Made by a program: the position numbers and the translations under genes
Assembly (NCBI GenBank): GCA_017434525.1
Contig: JAFRFD010000001.1
Span: 19,944-83,943, forward strand
Length of the DNA: 64,000 nucleotides
Reading direction: 5' to 3'
From: Methanobrevibacter sp.
GTDB lineage: Archaea > Methanobacteriota > Methanobacteria > Methanobacteriales > Methanobacteriaceae
The notes under the pieces: model-generated
Told to the model about the DNA's origin: nothing
Seen by the model: the letters and a program-made list of their open reading frames with translations, nothing else
Database searches by the model: none
In this document: piece by piece, positions 1 through 7,888 of the stretch
How positions within the stretch are numbered: the first letter of the stretch is position 1
Layout of the letters: every line of letters starts with the position of its first letter

Positions 1-808
1 CATTAACATCACGTACGACATGGTCGGATGTTGAATATTTCAATCCTTTCTTGCCAGGATATGCTCCTAATTCTAAGATCTTTGTATCCCTATAATGGCT
101 TAATGATTTTGAATTAACTAATGCTATTGCATCTCCCCATCCTTGATTACTGTCCTTTTTCTGAATAAGGCCTATTTCAATATGTATTCCATTGGTTGCA
201 TCAATACCGTTAGAGTATACCTTAGGTATTGCCATCACTACACTGGCGGCTGATGTTGCCTTTGTTAAGTTATAATATTCGCTATAGTTCACTTCCACGA
301 CTTCGAAGGTATGGGAAATGTCTGAAGGATATTTGACTATATCATAATCGCCTGTGTTGTAGTCCCAGGCATAATCTGAAAATGATGGGAAGGGTGGAAC
401 TTCAAAGCTCCAGCTGTCGCTTGTTTTACCTGCATATACTGTTCCGGAAAATGTTGAGCCTATTTCCCCAACCGTTAATGTTACTGTAGCCACTCCATCA
501 TTACCGCTTACGACGTTATATGTTTGTCCTCCTGAAACTATTGTTACAGGCATTCCTGAAATAGGATTATCAGTTGACGGGTCTGTTATTGTTGCTCCGA
601 CACTGATTTGCGCTCCCGGATAAATATCACCGGATGAAGGCGTATTGAAATTGACATTAGCATATATCAGATTCCATCTTCTCACCAATTGTATTACGCT
701 GTCTGAATTGCTGTAGTATATACTATTGGCTGTTAATTTCTGCCTCATCAATGTTCTTGCTGTTCCGAGTCTGTTATTTTCCTCAATGACATTACTAGCT
801 ATGCTCAC
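1..808 (-). CDS. Partial Ig-domain tail-fibre/adhesin-like virion protein (runs off left edge)
   Basis: About 269 codons are open from a GTG at 808 to the window edge, so the C-terminus is missing. The GTG shares one base with the stop of the upstream gene (TAGTG) and follows GGAGTGAT at a suitable distance. Residues 1-45 are a helical segment with the pattern RLGTARTLMRQKLT then DSVIQLVRRW. Next comes an Ig-like beta domain of the kind seen in methanogen adhesin-like proteins (motifs VGATITDP, GMPVTIVSGG, GNDGVATVTL), then a globular part without a recognised domain. The neighbour at 808-1944 has the same layout, so the two are probably fibre paralogues. I infer a receptor-binding or fibre role from the virion module; a cell-surface adhesin is the alternative. 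Confidence 0.6.
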   Translation of the reverse strand, partial: MSIASNVIEENNRLGTARTLMRQKLTANSIYYSNSDSVIQLVRRWNLIYANVNFNTPSSGDIYPGAQISVGATITDPSTDNPISGMPVTIVSGGQTYNVVSGNDGVATVTLTVGEIGSTFSGTVYAGKTSDSWSFEVPPFPSFSDYAWDYNTGDYDIVKYPSDISHTFEVVEVNYSEYYNLTKATSAASVVMAIPKVYSNGIDATNGIHIEIGLIQKKDSNQGWGDAIALVNSKSLSHYRDTKILELGAYPGKKGLKYSTSDHVVRDVN

Positions 809-1944
809 TATATCACTCCCGCACCGTAGAATCTAAAGTCTCTGTATGAGTATTGGTCTGGCATGTTGAATATTATTGAAGGATAGCATGTTCCTGTAGG
901 AAAGCCATCCCTTGAGCAGTTCCAGTCCCCATGCCTTACAAATTGTGTAGGATACTCTACCGTTGGATCATCAGTGTATTCATCAATAACACATGGATGG
1001 AATGCCCAAGAACAATCTACGACATATAATTTTTTATTTGGAGATTCGGGATTTCCATTGGTTTGTGTTGACATGTATGCATTATTTTCAAAACACTGGA
1101 CATAGCCTGCACTTCCGCTTCCGTCTCCATACCAATACTTGCCTGCACCACCCAATGCAAAATTAGACCATGAATCAATATTGAAGGCCATTCCAAGGGC
1201 GATGAATCTTGTTTTAGTATCATTGCCCAAGTCAGAGGCTATCATGAAAAACCTATGACCCTCCAATGAGGATTTGGTATAGCTTCCAAGAGCAGCCAGT
1301 TTAATTCCAAAATAGTTTCCTGAATATCCGCTATGAGCTTCTATTATTATATCATCTTGTCCAGGCTCATCATCGTCAAAACCCATTACGTCAAAGCCAG
1401 AACTGCCACCTACACCATTGGCACTGAATAAGTTACTTTGTGCAGATGACCAGCTTAAATCAGAACTGTTGATTGCTGTTGTGCAGTATACTCCATAGTC
1501 GCCTCCAGAAATGTTTCCGTTTCTGGCCTGGACATAGAAATATCCTTTATCATTAGGCATAGGCACATTAACATTAACGCTGCCGTTACTGCCTGTTGTT
1601 ACTGTTCCTAAAGAAACTGGATTGGGATAAGTAAACTCATCTGGATCAAGTCTATATACAGTAATAGCTGCATTTGGCATTGGATCTCCGTGATTGTCTG
1701 TAGCTGAAACAGTAGCTATTAAGTCACTGCCTGTTGAGAATTTATCGACAAGGTTTACTTTAATGCTTGCCAATTGTGGAACTGGCAATTTTCTAATCAA
1801 TGGAATTACACCGTCGCCTTCAGTATATCCAATTTCTTCTTTTGTTAGAATATCCCTTAAATCGTTTCTGCATGTTGTTAATCTTGAATTCATTGTCTGT
1901 TCATTAGTCAAGACCTCAGAAAGGTCGGGAGGGGTGAAAGTCAT
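808..1944 (-). CDS. Ig-domain tail-fibre/adhesin-like virion protein
   Basis: 378 aa. The ATG follows GGGAGCTGAT, which overlaps the stop of the preceding collagen-like gene. Residues about 10-50 form a helix (RLTTCRNDLRDILT, then DGVIPLIRKLP) resembling the start of the next gene. An Ig-like domain follows at about 60-150 (LIATVSATDNHGDPMP, AAITVYRLDP, TTGSNGSVNVNVP). The C-terminal 220 residues are rich in Gly, Ser, Asn, Tyr and Trp, as expected for a beta-rich head domain with a ligand-binding surface. There is no signal peptide or membrane anchor, which argues for a virion fibre rather than a secreted host adhesin. The exact role is inferred. Confidence 0.6.
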   Translation of the reverse strand: MTFTPPDLSEVLTNEQTMNSRLTTCRNDLRDILTKEEIGYTEGDGVIPLIRKLPVPQLASIKVNLVDKFSTGSDLIATVSATDNHGDPMPNAAITVYRLDPDEFTYPNPVSLGTVTTGSNGSVNVNVPMPNDKGYFYVQARNGNISGGDYGVYCTTAINSSDLSWSSAQSNLFSANGVGGSSGFDVMGFDDDEPGQDDIIIEAHSGYSGNYFGIKLAALGSYTKSSLEGHRFFMIASDLGNDTKTRFIALGMAFNIDSWSNFALGGAGKYWYGDGSGSAGYVQCFENNAYMSTQTNGNPESPNKKLYVVDCSWAFHPCVIDEYTDDPTVEYPTQFVRHGDWNCSRDGFPTGTCYPSIIFNMPDQYSYRDFRFYGAGVI

Positions 1945-1949
1945 GTTAA

Positions 1950-2921
1950 TCAGCTCCCAAGTAAATTCAAGTTTGAAGTTTGAGTGGATGTTATTGTTCC
2001 GATAGCCGTTTGGATATTTTCAATAGCTATAGCTACCGGTGCGTTTTTAATGGCGTTGGTAGTGTCTGTTGTATCCAATGAACTTGCAAGATTAACCGGG
2101 CCAGTGTCACCAGTATCACCTTTTTGTCCACTAGCTCCAGTATCACCTTTAGCACCAGAGTCTCCGGTATCTCCTTTAACTCCTTGAGGACCGGTATCCC
2201 CAGTATCACCTTTCAATCCCGCAAGTTGCTGCGGTGTGAAATCTTGATATGTGAATGCATCACCAGTATCGCCTTTAGGTCCAGCAGGACCTGTATCTCC
2301 AGTATCACCTTTCTCACCAGATGCACCGGTATCACCTTTTTCACCGGATGTTCCTGTATCTCCTTTGGCTCCCTTCAAATTAAAGTATTGGTCAACTAAT
2401 GCTTTACCCTCAGCCACACATGCAATATGGCATAAATTATAATCATTTCTTGTTATTACCCAATCTCCAAGATTTACTTCAGTTGCCCATGCATTATCGG
2501 CTAATAAATCAGCTACATAAAACCCACCATACAATGTAGGTCTAGCTGGACATTCTGTTGAAGATAATGAACTATTCCTATAACCATCACGCAATAATAT
2601 TTGAGCGCCTGCTTTACCAGTAGCTCCTGTTTCTCCAGTATCTCCGTGAATACCTGTAGCTCCAGACATGTCTGTTATGAATGTGAATTCAGAATTTCCT
2701 CTGAGATATAATTTAGCGTTATCGGGATCTTCAACATTAGATTGAATTGCAACAAAGCTTCCGTCTGGAACGTTAGCAAAGTCAGCCTCCATTAATGCTA
2801 TTGTTGCGTATGTTCTATAGATTGTGAATGGTGCTCCAGCAGGGCCGGTATCACCTGTTGCTCCTTGAGGTCCGGTTGCTCCCATTTCACCTCTTAAGTT
2901 TCCAACATCTCTCCAGGTCAT
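1950..2921 (-). CDS. Collagen-like virion fibre protein
   Basis: 323 aa with about 41 Gly-X-Y triplets in four blocks (roughly 7, 7, 13 and 14 triplets), dominated by GDT, GEK, GAK, GAS and GPA. Such tracts form collagen-type triple helices and are common in phage tail fibres. The blocks are separated by non-collagen segments that may be small trimeric heads, and the last 45 residues could be a trimerisation domain. The ATG follows GGGAGGAATAAGAA, with the upstream stop 3 nt away. Thr-rich Y positions are plausible O-glycosylation sites, and a glycosyltransferase gene lies two genes upstream. There is no signal peptide. I am confident of the repeat class; the structural role is inferred from context. 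Confidence 0.8.
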   Translation of the reverse strand: MTWRDVGNLRGEMGATGPQGATGDTGPAGAPFTIYRTYATIALMEADFANVPDGSFVAIQSNVEDPDNAKLYLRGNSEFTFITDMSGATGIHGDTGETGATGKAGAQILLRDGYRNSSLSSTECPARPTLYGGFYVADLLADNAWATEVNLGDWVITRNDYNLCHIACVAEGKALVDQYFNLKGAKGDTGTSGEKGDTGASGEKGDTGDTGPAGPKGDTGDAFTYQDFTPQQLAGLKGDTGDTGPQGVKGDTGDSGAKGDTGASGQKGDTGDTGPVNLASSLDTTDTTNAIKNAPVAIAIENIQTAIGTITSTQTSNLNLLGS

Positions 2922-2924
2922 TTC

Positions 2925-3572
2925 TTATTCCTCCCATACATAAAGTTCGCCGTCAATTAAGTAAGCATCCCCTACCTGAGGATTTGTAACGTGCTCTTCT
3001 AATTCTTCTAGACTACTGTATGAACCTCTTATTATTGTTGATATTCCGGCAGGGCCAGTAGCTCCTGTATCTCCTTTAGGTCCAGTGTCGCCTTTCTCAC
3101 CACCACTAGCTAATTTAAAACAATTAACATAATTGTATTCATCAGAATCTTCCACTGGATGTAGTGCTAAGTATTCGCCTGAAGAATCTTTAACGGCTCC
3201 GTTTTCACCTAATTTGATTTTATCTGCTGGTGAAATATCTGTAACGCCACTGGCTAGTTTGAGTCTGTATAGTTGGCCTAACACTAACACACTAGCTTTT
3301 CTTTGGCCGTTATCCATTACTGTTGGGTCATTAACGACAATACCGATTGGTATCTCATCATTACCGCCGGTATATTTCTTGACCATTTCTTTTCCGATTT
3401 CTGATTTGTCTGAGATTGTAACTGTATCTTCAGGATATAATTTGTTTGTATAGTCATAACCTATGCTTTGGCCTGTTTCTGTAACGACGTCTTTTGATGT
3501 TACATCCCCATCATCGAGTAAAAATGTTGTGACTTCTTTTCTTTGTTCCAATAAAACTATTTGATCTTGCAT
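2925..3572 (-). CDS. Virion structural protein, decoration-like domain with short collagen tract
   Basis: 215 aa. The ATG overlaps the upstream stop (TAATG) and follows GAGGTGAGTGTTTA. Residues 1-155 look like a beta-rich decoration or head-fibre protein (TFLLDDGDVTSKD, IPIGIVVNDP, VLVLGQLYRLKLASG, PADKIKLGENG). This part resembles the protein at 5112-5888. Five Gly-X-Y triplets follow (GEKGDTGPKGDTGATG). The last 40 residues (YSSLEELEEHVTNPQVGDAY, LYVWEE) match a short module common at the end of phage fibre and decoration proteins. I infer a surface-exposed virion protein and cannot say whether it decorates the head or the tail. Confidence 0.55.
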   Translation of the reverse strand: MQDQIVLLEQRKEVTTFLLDDGDVTSKDVVTETGQSIGYDYTNKLYPEDTVTISDKSEIGKEMVKKYTGGNDEIPIGIVVNDPTVMDNGQRKASVLVLGQLYRLKLASGVTDISPADKIKLGENGAVKDSSGEYLALHPVEDSDEYNYVNCFKLASGGEKGDTGPKGDTGATGPAGISTIIRGSYSSLEELEEHVTNPQVGDAYLIDGELYVWEE

Positions 3573-4168
3573 TAAACACTCACCTCATATATATGATTGC
3601 CTTTAACGTCTGGATTGCATTTAATATTCATTCCGTATTTTCTAGCTTCTGTGCAGAAATACAAGTCCTCTGACAGTACTGTGTCATTGCCATAGATGAC
3701 GTATTTGAAATATGGATATGGCATTTTCCTGAAGACATTAACATTAACGAGAGCGATTCCAAGGCCACCGCCTTTAATGTCAAATGGGTCGTTAGCTTTC
3801 CATAATGTTTCGCCATAGATCATGTTCTTGTCATTGTAGTCTTTGCCAAAATCAAAGATGACAGTTTGATCTGTTGCGGTTCTTTTCTTGTAGTACCAGC
3901 CTAAAGCAATGTCTGTTTCACATTCCAATAGCTTATTGACAGTTTGTCTAGGCACATTAACGTCTGAATCTATCATTAACACATAGTCAAAGTTGTATTC
4001 TATTGCAAGCTTTGCTATTTCGTTTCTTGCACGTGCACAATCATATCCTTTGACATAATCAAAATACAAAAGGTAATCCTTAGGATTTATCAGATTGTAA
4101 ATGCTTTTGAAGCATTCAGGTTTGATATTCTCAAATGTTGGAACGGCAATGAGGATTTTACCTTTCAT
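3572..4168 (-). CDS. Provirus-encoded GT-A type glycosyltransferase
   Basis: 198 aa. It begins with a Rossmann-like strand (KILIAVPTFE) and carries the DxD motif DSD at residues 67-69 in the context VLMIDSDVNVP, which in GT-A enzymes binds the metal and nucleotide-sugar phosphates. CARARNE near 44-50 is typical of phage-borne members. At under 200 aa it is close to the minimal catalytic domain. The start overlaps the upstream stop (ATGA) and GGAGGGTAAGAA precedes it. Its place between virion genes suggests it modifies a virion protein, for example the Thr-rich collagen fibre, or the host surface. The substrate cannot be told from sequence. Confidence 0.7.
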   Translation of the reverse strand: MKGKILIAVPTFENIKPECFKSIYNLINPKDYLLYFDYVKGYDCARARNEIAKLAIEYNFDYVLMIDSDVNVPRQTVNKLLECETDIALGWYYKKRTATDQTVIFDFGKDYNDKNMIYGETLWKANDPFDIKGGGLGIALVNVNVFRKMPYPYFKYVIYGNDTVLSEDLYFCTEARKYGMNIKCNPDVKGNHIYEVSV

Positions 4169-4422
4169 TTCTTACCCTCCAACTTTTCGATTCTATCTTC
4201 AAGTTCATTCAAATTAATCTGGTCTTCACGCTCACATCTATATTCATAAATGTCAATTAGTGCGACAATGACAATGGCTAATGCAAATGGCAATAGTCCT
4301 TCGATTAAAGCATACTTTGTGGCGTTGGTCATTATGATGTTGATAGCTATCGCTGTTAAAACGGCACTGGAAATTGTTTTGGTAAAGTTGCAAATAAATA
4401 TCTTCTTTTTAATTTTGTTCAT
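4165..4422 (-). CDS. Small membrane protein with C-terminal coiled coil
   Basis: 85 aa from the ATG at 4422, which lies 11 nt after GGAGG. A TTG 18 nt further upstream lacks a ribosome-binding site. A basic N-terminus (MNKIKKKIF) precedes two hydrophobic segments at about 14-32 and 40-57, then a charged heptad-like tail (CEREDQINLNELEDRIEKLE). It overlaps the glycosyltransferase start by 4 nt and lies 24 nt after the holin-like gene, so it is in the same operon. Two-TM proteins with a coiled-coil tail next to a holin candidate can be accessory lysis or envelope proteins. That assignment is only suggestive. Confidence 0.55.
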   Translation of the reverse strand: MNKIKKKIFICNFTKTISSAVLTAIAINIIMTNATKYALIEGLLPFALAIVIVALIDIYEYRCEREDQINLNELEDRIEKLEGKK

Positions 4423-4446
4423 GATAACAATATCCTCCAAAGAAGC

Positions 4447-4698
4447 CTATTGTTTTTCAGGATAACCCAAAACTCTTTTAGCTTTCTGTTTTGCGTCTTC
4501 AACATCTCCTTCGCCTCTTATCCTACTTGCATAATGACTAGCTACACCTAACACTATCATAAGGATACAGTAAGGAATGGTATTCTCGCTGATACCTAAC
4601 GCTTCTGAATATAACATGACAATTGGAATGACAGTGACCAGAAATGAAGTCAATATGTCAATGTCCTTTCTGTTTTTCTCTAAGAATTCATAAATCAT
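4447..4698 (-). CDS. Holin-like two-TM protein
   Basis: 83 aa. A charged N-terminus (MIYEFLEKNRKD) is followed by two hydrophobic helices (about 13-32 and 42-58) and a basic C-terminal tail (QKAKRVLGYPEK). Size, two transmembrane helices, charged tail and position in a virion module fit small phage holins. No endolysin or pseudomurein peptidase gene lies beside it in this window, so the lysis role is unproven. It overlaps the upstream 56-aa gene by 11 nt. Confidence 0.5.
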   Translation of the reverse strand: MIYEFLEKNRKDIDILTSFLVTVIPIVMLYSEALGISENTIPYCILMIVLGVASHYASRIRGEGDVEDAKQKAKRVLGYPEKQ

Positions 4699-4858
4699 TC
4701 TTGTTTACCTCCTCTTCATAATCTTTGTATGTATGGCTTAGAATAACGCCATCAACACAAATCTTTTCTTCAGTTCTGTAAACCTCTTCGGCGTTTTCTT
4801 CTATGTTCATCCAGGATTCGTATTCTTCCAACGTTTCAAAGTATTTTATGTATTTCAT
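4688..4858 (-). CDS. Small acidic proviral protein, unknown
   Basis: 56 aa from the ATG at 4858, preceded by GGGAGGCACA; a TTG 12 nt upstream sits before that ribosome-binding site and is rejected. The protein is acidic and rich in Tyr and Glu (YFETLEEYESWMN, YKDYEEEVNK). No domain is recognised. Translational coupling on both sides (ATGA with the upstream gene, 11-nt overlap with the downstream holin-like gene) supports it as a real gene. Confidence 0.5.
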   Translation of the reverse strand: MKYIKYFETLEEYESWMNIEENAEEVYRTEEKICVDGVILSHTYKDYEEEVNKNDL

Positions 4859-5046
4859 TGTGCCTCCCAAGTTATTGAGTAGTATAAAATTCCATCTTCG
4901 ATTTTAAATGATATTATAGGTTTAACAGCGTAAGGATAACCACTATCGACGTATCTAGTTCCATTCCAGTAAAACCAATGGCCTGTTGAAGCGTCAATGT
5001 ATGGGCCTTTATTTTCCAAAGTTCCTACCAGTTTCCTTATTGTCAT
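4855..5046 (-). CDS. Small virion protein with tail-type WYW motif
   Basis: 63 aa. The core segment (GPYIDASTGHWFYWNGTRYV, then DSGYPY) matches a short beta motif that recurs in phage tail and baseplate proteins, where an aromatic patch follows a Gly-Asn/Thr turn. The ATG lies 8 nt after GTGAGG and is the first gene behind the repeat-bearing leader at 5047-5119. Its stop overlaps the next start (ATGA). I recognise the motif, not a named family. Confidence 0.5.
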   Translation of the reverse strand: MTIRKLVGTLENKGPYIDASTGHWFYWNGTRYVDSGYPYAVKPIISFKIEDGILYYSITWEAQ

Positions 5047-5120
5047 GTCTTAACCTCACTTTAATATTATATATTTTATTATGTAATTTATTATATATTT
5101 TATTATCTATTTTATATAAG
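5047..5120 (-). promoter_or_regulatory. Proviral leader A: TATA element plus three 12-nt units
   Basis: Reading the minus strand, TTATATAAAATAGAT (5119-5105) is followed by AATAAAATATAT, AATAAATTACAT and AATAAAATATAT without gaps (5104-5069), then a 22-nt stretch with GTGAGG and the ATG at 5046. The TATA element overlaps the stop codon of the upstream structural gene. The same 15-nt plus 12-nt architecture precedes three other proviral units. The TATA role is inferred from similarity to archaeal TATA boxes. Confidence 0.65.
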
Positions 5121-5888
5121 GTATATATCTTTGCCATCATCACAGCCTTCCCATTCCATGTATAACTTGTTATCTTCCCACACGAATCTGACATCATTAA
5201 CAATAGCTACATCCGGAAGCTCACAATAAGTAACACCGTCAGCGTCTTTAACATAATTGGCCTGCGCCATGATGTTGGATTCTGAAGGAATGATCATATT
5301 GACTACATGAGTTATTTCATCCTGTTCAAATGAGCAGTCCCCCAGATCGATACAGTTTTGAGATTCAGGATACATTTCAATCTCTGACATTTGCCTGTAG
5401 ACCCTAATGTATTGTGTATCTTCGTTTTCCGTCAGATTAACGATTGAAAGTAATCTTAAATCATGGCCTTGAACCGGATTGCATTCACCGTCACTGTCAA
5501 TGTAGATTCTAGTGTTTGGCAATATATCTGCAGGTGCTGGCCTTTTGAGTTTCAATCTGAAGACGTCGCCCAATACGGCCACGGCCACTAAAGTTAATCC
5601 TGAAGTCTTAACCTGTACTTTACCTAACAGATATCCAAAAGCAAGTTCACCCGCTCTGGCTTTTCTGACTATCGTATGTTCCATTGTGGATGATTCATCT
5701 AACGTTACCATTTCACCGACTGCGCACTGGTCAGAACAAATCCAAGCAGTATGCTCTTCATTAACATAGCTTCTGTCTCCTTCATCAAGTAAACAAGCTA
5801 TTACGTCCATTTTTTCTGAATGTTCCAATCCTGTTGGATATCCACGGCCATGTCCTATTGTTGAGTTTACATCATAATCGATTATCAT
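5112..5888 (-). CDS. Virion structural protein, decoration-like
   Basis: 258 aa. The ATG lies 1 nt after the stop of the upstream gene, with GGTG overlapping that gene's end. The first 175 residues parallel the protein at 2925-3572 (LLDEGDRSYVNEE, LAFGYLLGKVQV, VAVLGDVFRLKLKRP, ADILPNTRIYIDSDGE), so the two are probably paralogues. The last 30 residues (IVNDVRFVWEDNKLYMEWEG) form a short beta module. There are no membrane segments. The arrangement suggests a head-decoration or tail protein whose paralogue gained a collagen tract. Confidence 0.5.
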   Translation of the reverse strand: MIIDYDVNSTIGHGRGYPTGLEHSEKMDVIACLLDEGDRSYVNEEHTAWICSDQCAVGEMVTLDESSTMEHTIVRKARAGELAFGYLLGKVQVKTSGLTLVAVAVLGDVFRLKLKRPAPADILPNTRIYIDSDGECNPVQGHDLRLLSIVNLTENEDTQYIRVYRQMSEIEMYPESQNCIDLGDCSFEQDEITHVVNMIIPSESNIMAQANYVKDADGVTYCELPDVAIVNDVRFVWEDNKLYMEWEGCDDGKDIYLI

Positions 5889-5889
5889 T

Positions 5890-7080
5890 TTAAAACACCC
5901 AATCCCAATTCTTGTTAATTATCTTGTCTGGAATGTGAAGTCCAGTATCATCCATGTCTTCATCATTAGCATCCCACATTAACGTTGAGCCTCTGTAGGC
6001 CTTAGTGTATTCATGGCTTCCTTTATATAATCGAATGCCGGTTTTGGTTCTTTTCGTTACTGTTATCTGTGGTATTCCATTAGCTCCGATTATTGGTGAT
6101 GGAAATATCAATAGCCATTTTAGATCAACATAATTGAAATCTTCAAATTCTGTTGTTGCATAAAATGTTGGAGAGATCTCTACTTCAGCGAAATTATTGT
6201 CATAAATTTTAGTTGGATTGTTTCTGCTGAAACCTTCTAAATAATCACTGTTGGCTGAAAAACCATTTCCTACTCTTCCATGTATATGATACTGTTTATA
6301 ACTTCCTTCATCATCACTGCCACTGTTGTAGGCATCCCATGATGAAACCTGAACTAATGTTTTAGCCCCGTTAAACATCAAATAGTTTTTGTTACTGCCG
6401 GCCCAGTTAAGAGAAGTAACTTTTGTGTCAACCCCATAGGTTGTGAGACTTCCGTCAACTTGCATCATGACACTTCCCATTGTTGAACCATGATATGTTG
6501 CATTGTCATTAACATCAACATTACCTCCAATTCTTTTAAATCTTGCAACAGTAACACGATTGTTTGATAAACTACTTCCAGAGGCAATAGTTGTGAATAA
6601 TGATGTTGGAGAGCTTCCATCAAGGCTTGGAACAAATCTAGCTCTGAGAAATCTTCCACCATCTGTTGAGTCATTGTTGATGCTTAAACCTGAGTAGTTC
6701 ATGAAAAAGTTTGAGTATGTATCAGAGTTTGCATCAAACATTAACACCTCATTACCAGTTGTTAAAGTGCTTGAGAAGATTGTTGAGGTATCATGAACAT
6801 CCAGCAATAACTTTGTAGTTTGCGAGATTTGACCGACTGGAACTCTAACTAGAATGGCTGCAGGTTGAGATCCATATGATGGAATGTATAATACTTGACA
6901 TTCTGCATTGTTTTTGGTTTTGATCTTTAGATTTTTCAAATCACTTCTGAATAAATTGGAGTAAGAACTACCGGCTAAAGAATCTAATAAGATATAATCA
7001 TAGCTGGATGAATAGCTACCACTTCTTTGGTTGTAATTACTCATGACAATATTTATCTGTAATTTTTTCTGTAATGTCAT
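5890..7080 (-). CDS. Virion protein with DUF2341-like region
   Basis: 396 aa, first gene of the left block and directly behind leader B. Residues about 25-130 resemble DUF2341-type jelly-roll domains (DYILLDSLAGSSYSNLF, AILVRVPVGQI, TKLLLDVHDTSTIF), which occur in archaeal surface proteins and viral fibres. The middle is Ser/Asn-rich beta sequence. The C-terminus (GIRLYKGSHEYTKAYRGSTL, MWDAND) looks like a fibre or baseplate end module. A second ATG 36 nt downstream is possible, but neither has a strong ribosome-binding site. The leader places the likely transcription start near the first ATG. Confidence 0.5.
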   Translation of the reverse strand: MTLQKKLQINIVMSNYNQRSGSYSSSYDYILLDSLAGSSYSNLFRSDLKNLKIKTKNNAECQVLYIPSYGSQPAAILVRVPVGQISQTTKLLLDVHDTSTIFSSTLTTGNEVLMFDANSDTYSNFFMNYSGLSINNDSTDGGRFLRARFVPSLDGSSPTSLFTTIASGSSLSNNRVTVARFKRIGGNVDVNDNATYHGSTMGSVMMQVDGSLTTYGVDTKVTSLNWAGSNKNYLMFNGAKTLVQVSSWDAYNSGSDDEGSYKQYHIHGRVGNGFSANSDYLEGFSRNNPTKIYDNNFAEVEISPTFYATTEFEDFNYVDLKWLLIFPSPIIGANGIPQITVTKRTKTGIRLYKGSHEYTKAYRGSTLMWDANDEDMDDTGLHIPDKIINKNWDWVF

Positions 7081-7112
7081 GATTTATATTTTATTATCCT
7101 TTTTATATAAAA
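7081..7112 (-). promoter_or_regulatory. Proviral leader B: TATA element plus one 12-nt unit
   Basis: On the minus strand TTATATAAAAAGGAT (7110-7096) is followed by a single AATAAAATATAA (7095-7084), then ATC and the ATG at 7080. The TATA element starts only 30 nt from the start codon, so the transcript should be nearly leaderless. Confidence 0.6.
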
Positions 7113-7169
7113 TATATAATAAAAAATATAATAATAAAAAAATCTTTAGAAAAACAAATATAAAATCAA

Positions 7170-7836
7170 GAGTCTGTCCAATAAATATTTTTTTCTAATT
7201 TTTTTACTTTTTTTACTATATTTTTATTATTTAATCTTTAATTTTTTTATTTTTGGTTTTTGTTTTAATGTTTAGGTGTTTTGATATTTATGACATTAGT
7301 TTATGATAATAAAACTTATGAACAGTCTATTTTTACATATGTGTTCTCTGGAAAGAATTTAAATAATGATAATATTGTTTTTACAGTTAAAAAGTTAGTG
7401 AGTAATTTTAAACGTGATTTTCCATTATTGTTTGAAAGTGATTTTAAAAGTCAGGGACGACCAAAAGAATATTATTTAGATGAATTATTAGGTTTTGTTG
7501 TTTATAGTGTTTATAATAATCGTTTTAGTTGTAGAAAATTATCTGATTGGATTAATAACAATGATGAATCTGTTAATTATATCTTAAATGATAAGAAACC
7601 TAAAAAATCAACTATTCATAAGTTTTTGCAAGAAAATACATTGTTAGTTAATGCTTTTTTCCATTATACAATTATTTCAGGTATTAATTTGGGTTTAATT
7701 GATGGTGAGTGTATTGCAGTTGATGGAACCATATTACTTTATAAATTAAATAAACTTCTTAAAATGGATTTTGCCAGTATACTCTACAAAATATTTAGTA
7801 CTTTTAACTCTCAAAAGTTAATTTAATACATCAATC
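7170..7836 (+). mobile_element. Truncated insertion sequence at the edge of the provirus
   Basis: The string GAGTCTGTCCAATAAA at 7170-7185 looks like an IS terminal inverted repeat and lies 105 nt before a transposase fragment. No inverted copy of it follows the fragment; the next gene takes over within 60 nt. The element has therefore lost its right half. It sits exactly between the left proviral block and host-like genes, which makes it a candidate agent of the rearrangement. Confidence 0.65.
7290..7826 (+). pseudogene. Transposase N-terminal fragment
   Basis: 178 codons from the ATG at 7290; a TTG at 7281 is the alternative. The sequence has the N-terminal region of IS1182/IS4-like DDE transposases: GRPKEYYLDELLGFVVYSVY, then NRFSCRKLSDWI, KSTIHKFL, and the first catalytic Asp in GECIAVDGTIL. 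The second Asp and the Glu are missing. The last 30 codons after VDGTILLYK look like junction sequence. Intact relatives are over twice this length, so the fragment cannot catalyse transposition. Confidence 0.75.
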
Positions 7837-7888
7837 ATTGAAAAAAAATTATATAATATCTTCTCTAAAATTATATTCAGGTAAAAAT

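Noticed and set aside
1984..2442. Plus-strand open frames rich in Ser-Pro-Val (SPVSP repeats)
   Set aside because: They are antisense shadows of the Gly-X-Y codons in the collagen-like gene and lack ribosome-binding sites.
1..7080. Diversity-generating retroelement acting on the fibre genes
   Set aside because: No reverse transcriptase or template repeat is visible in the window.
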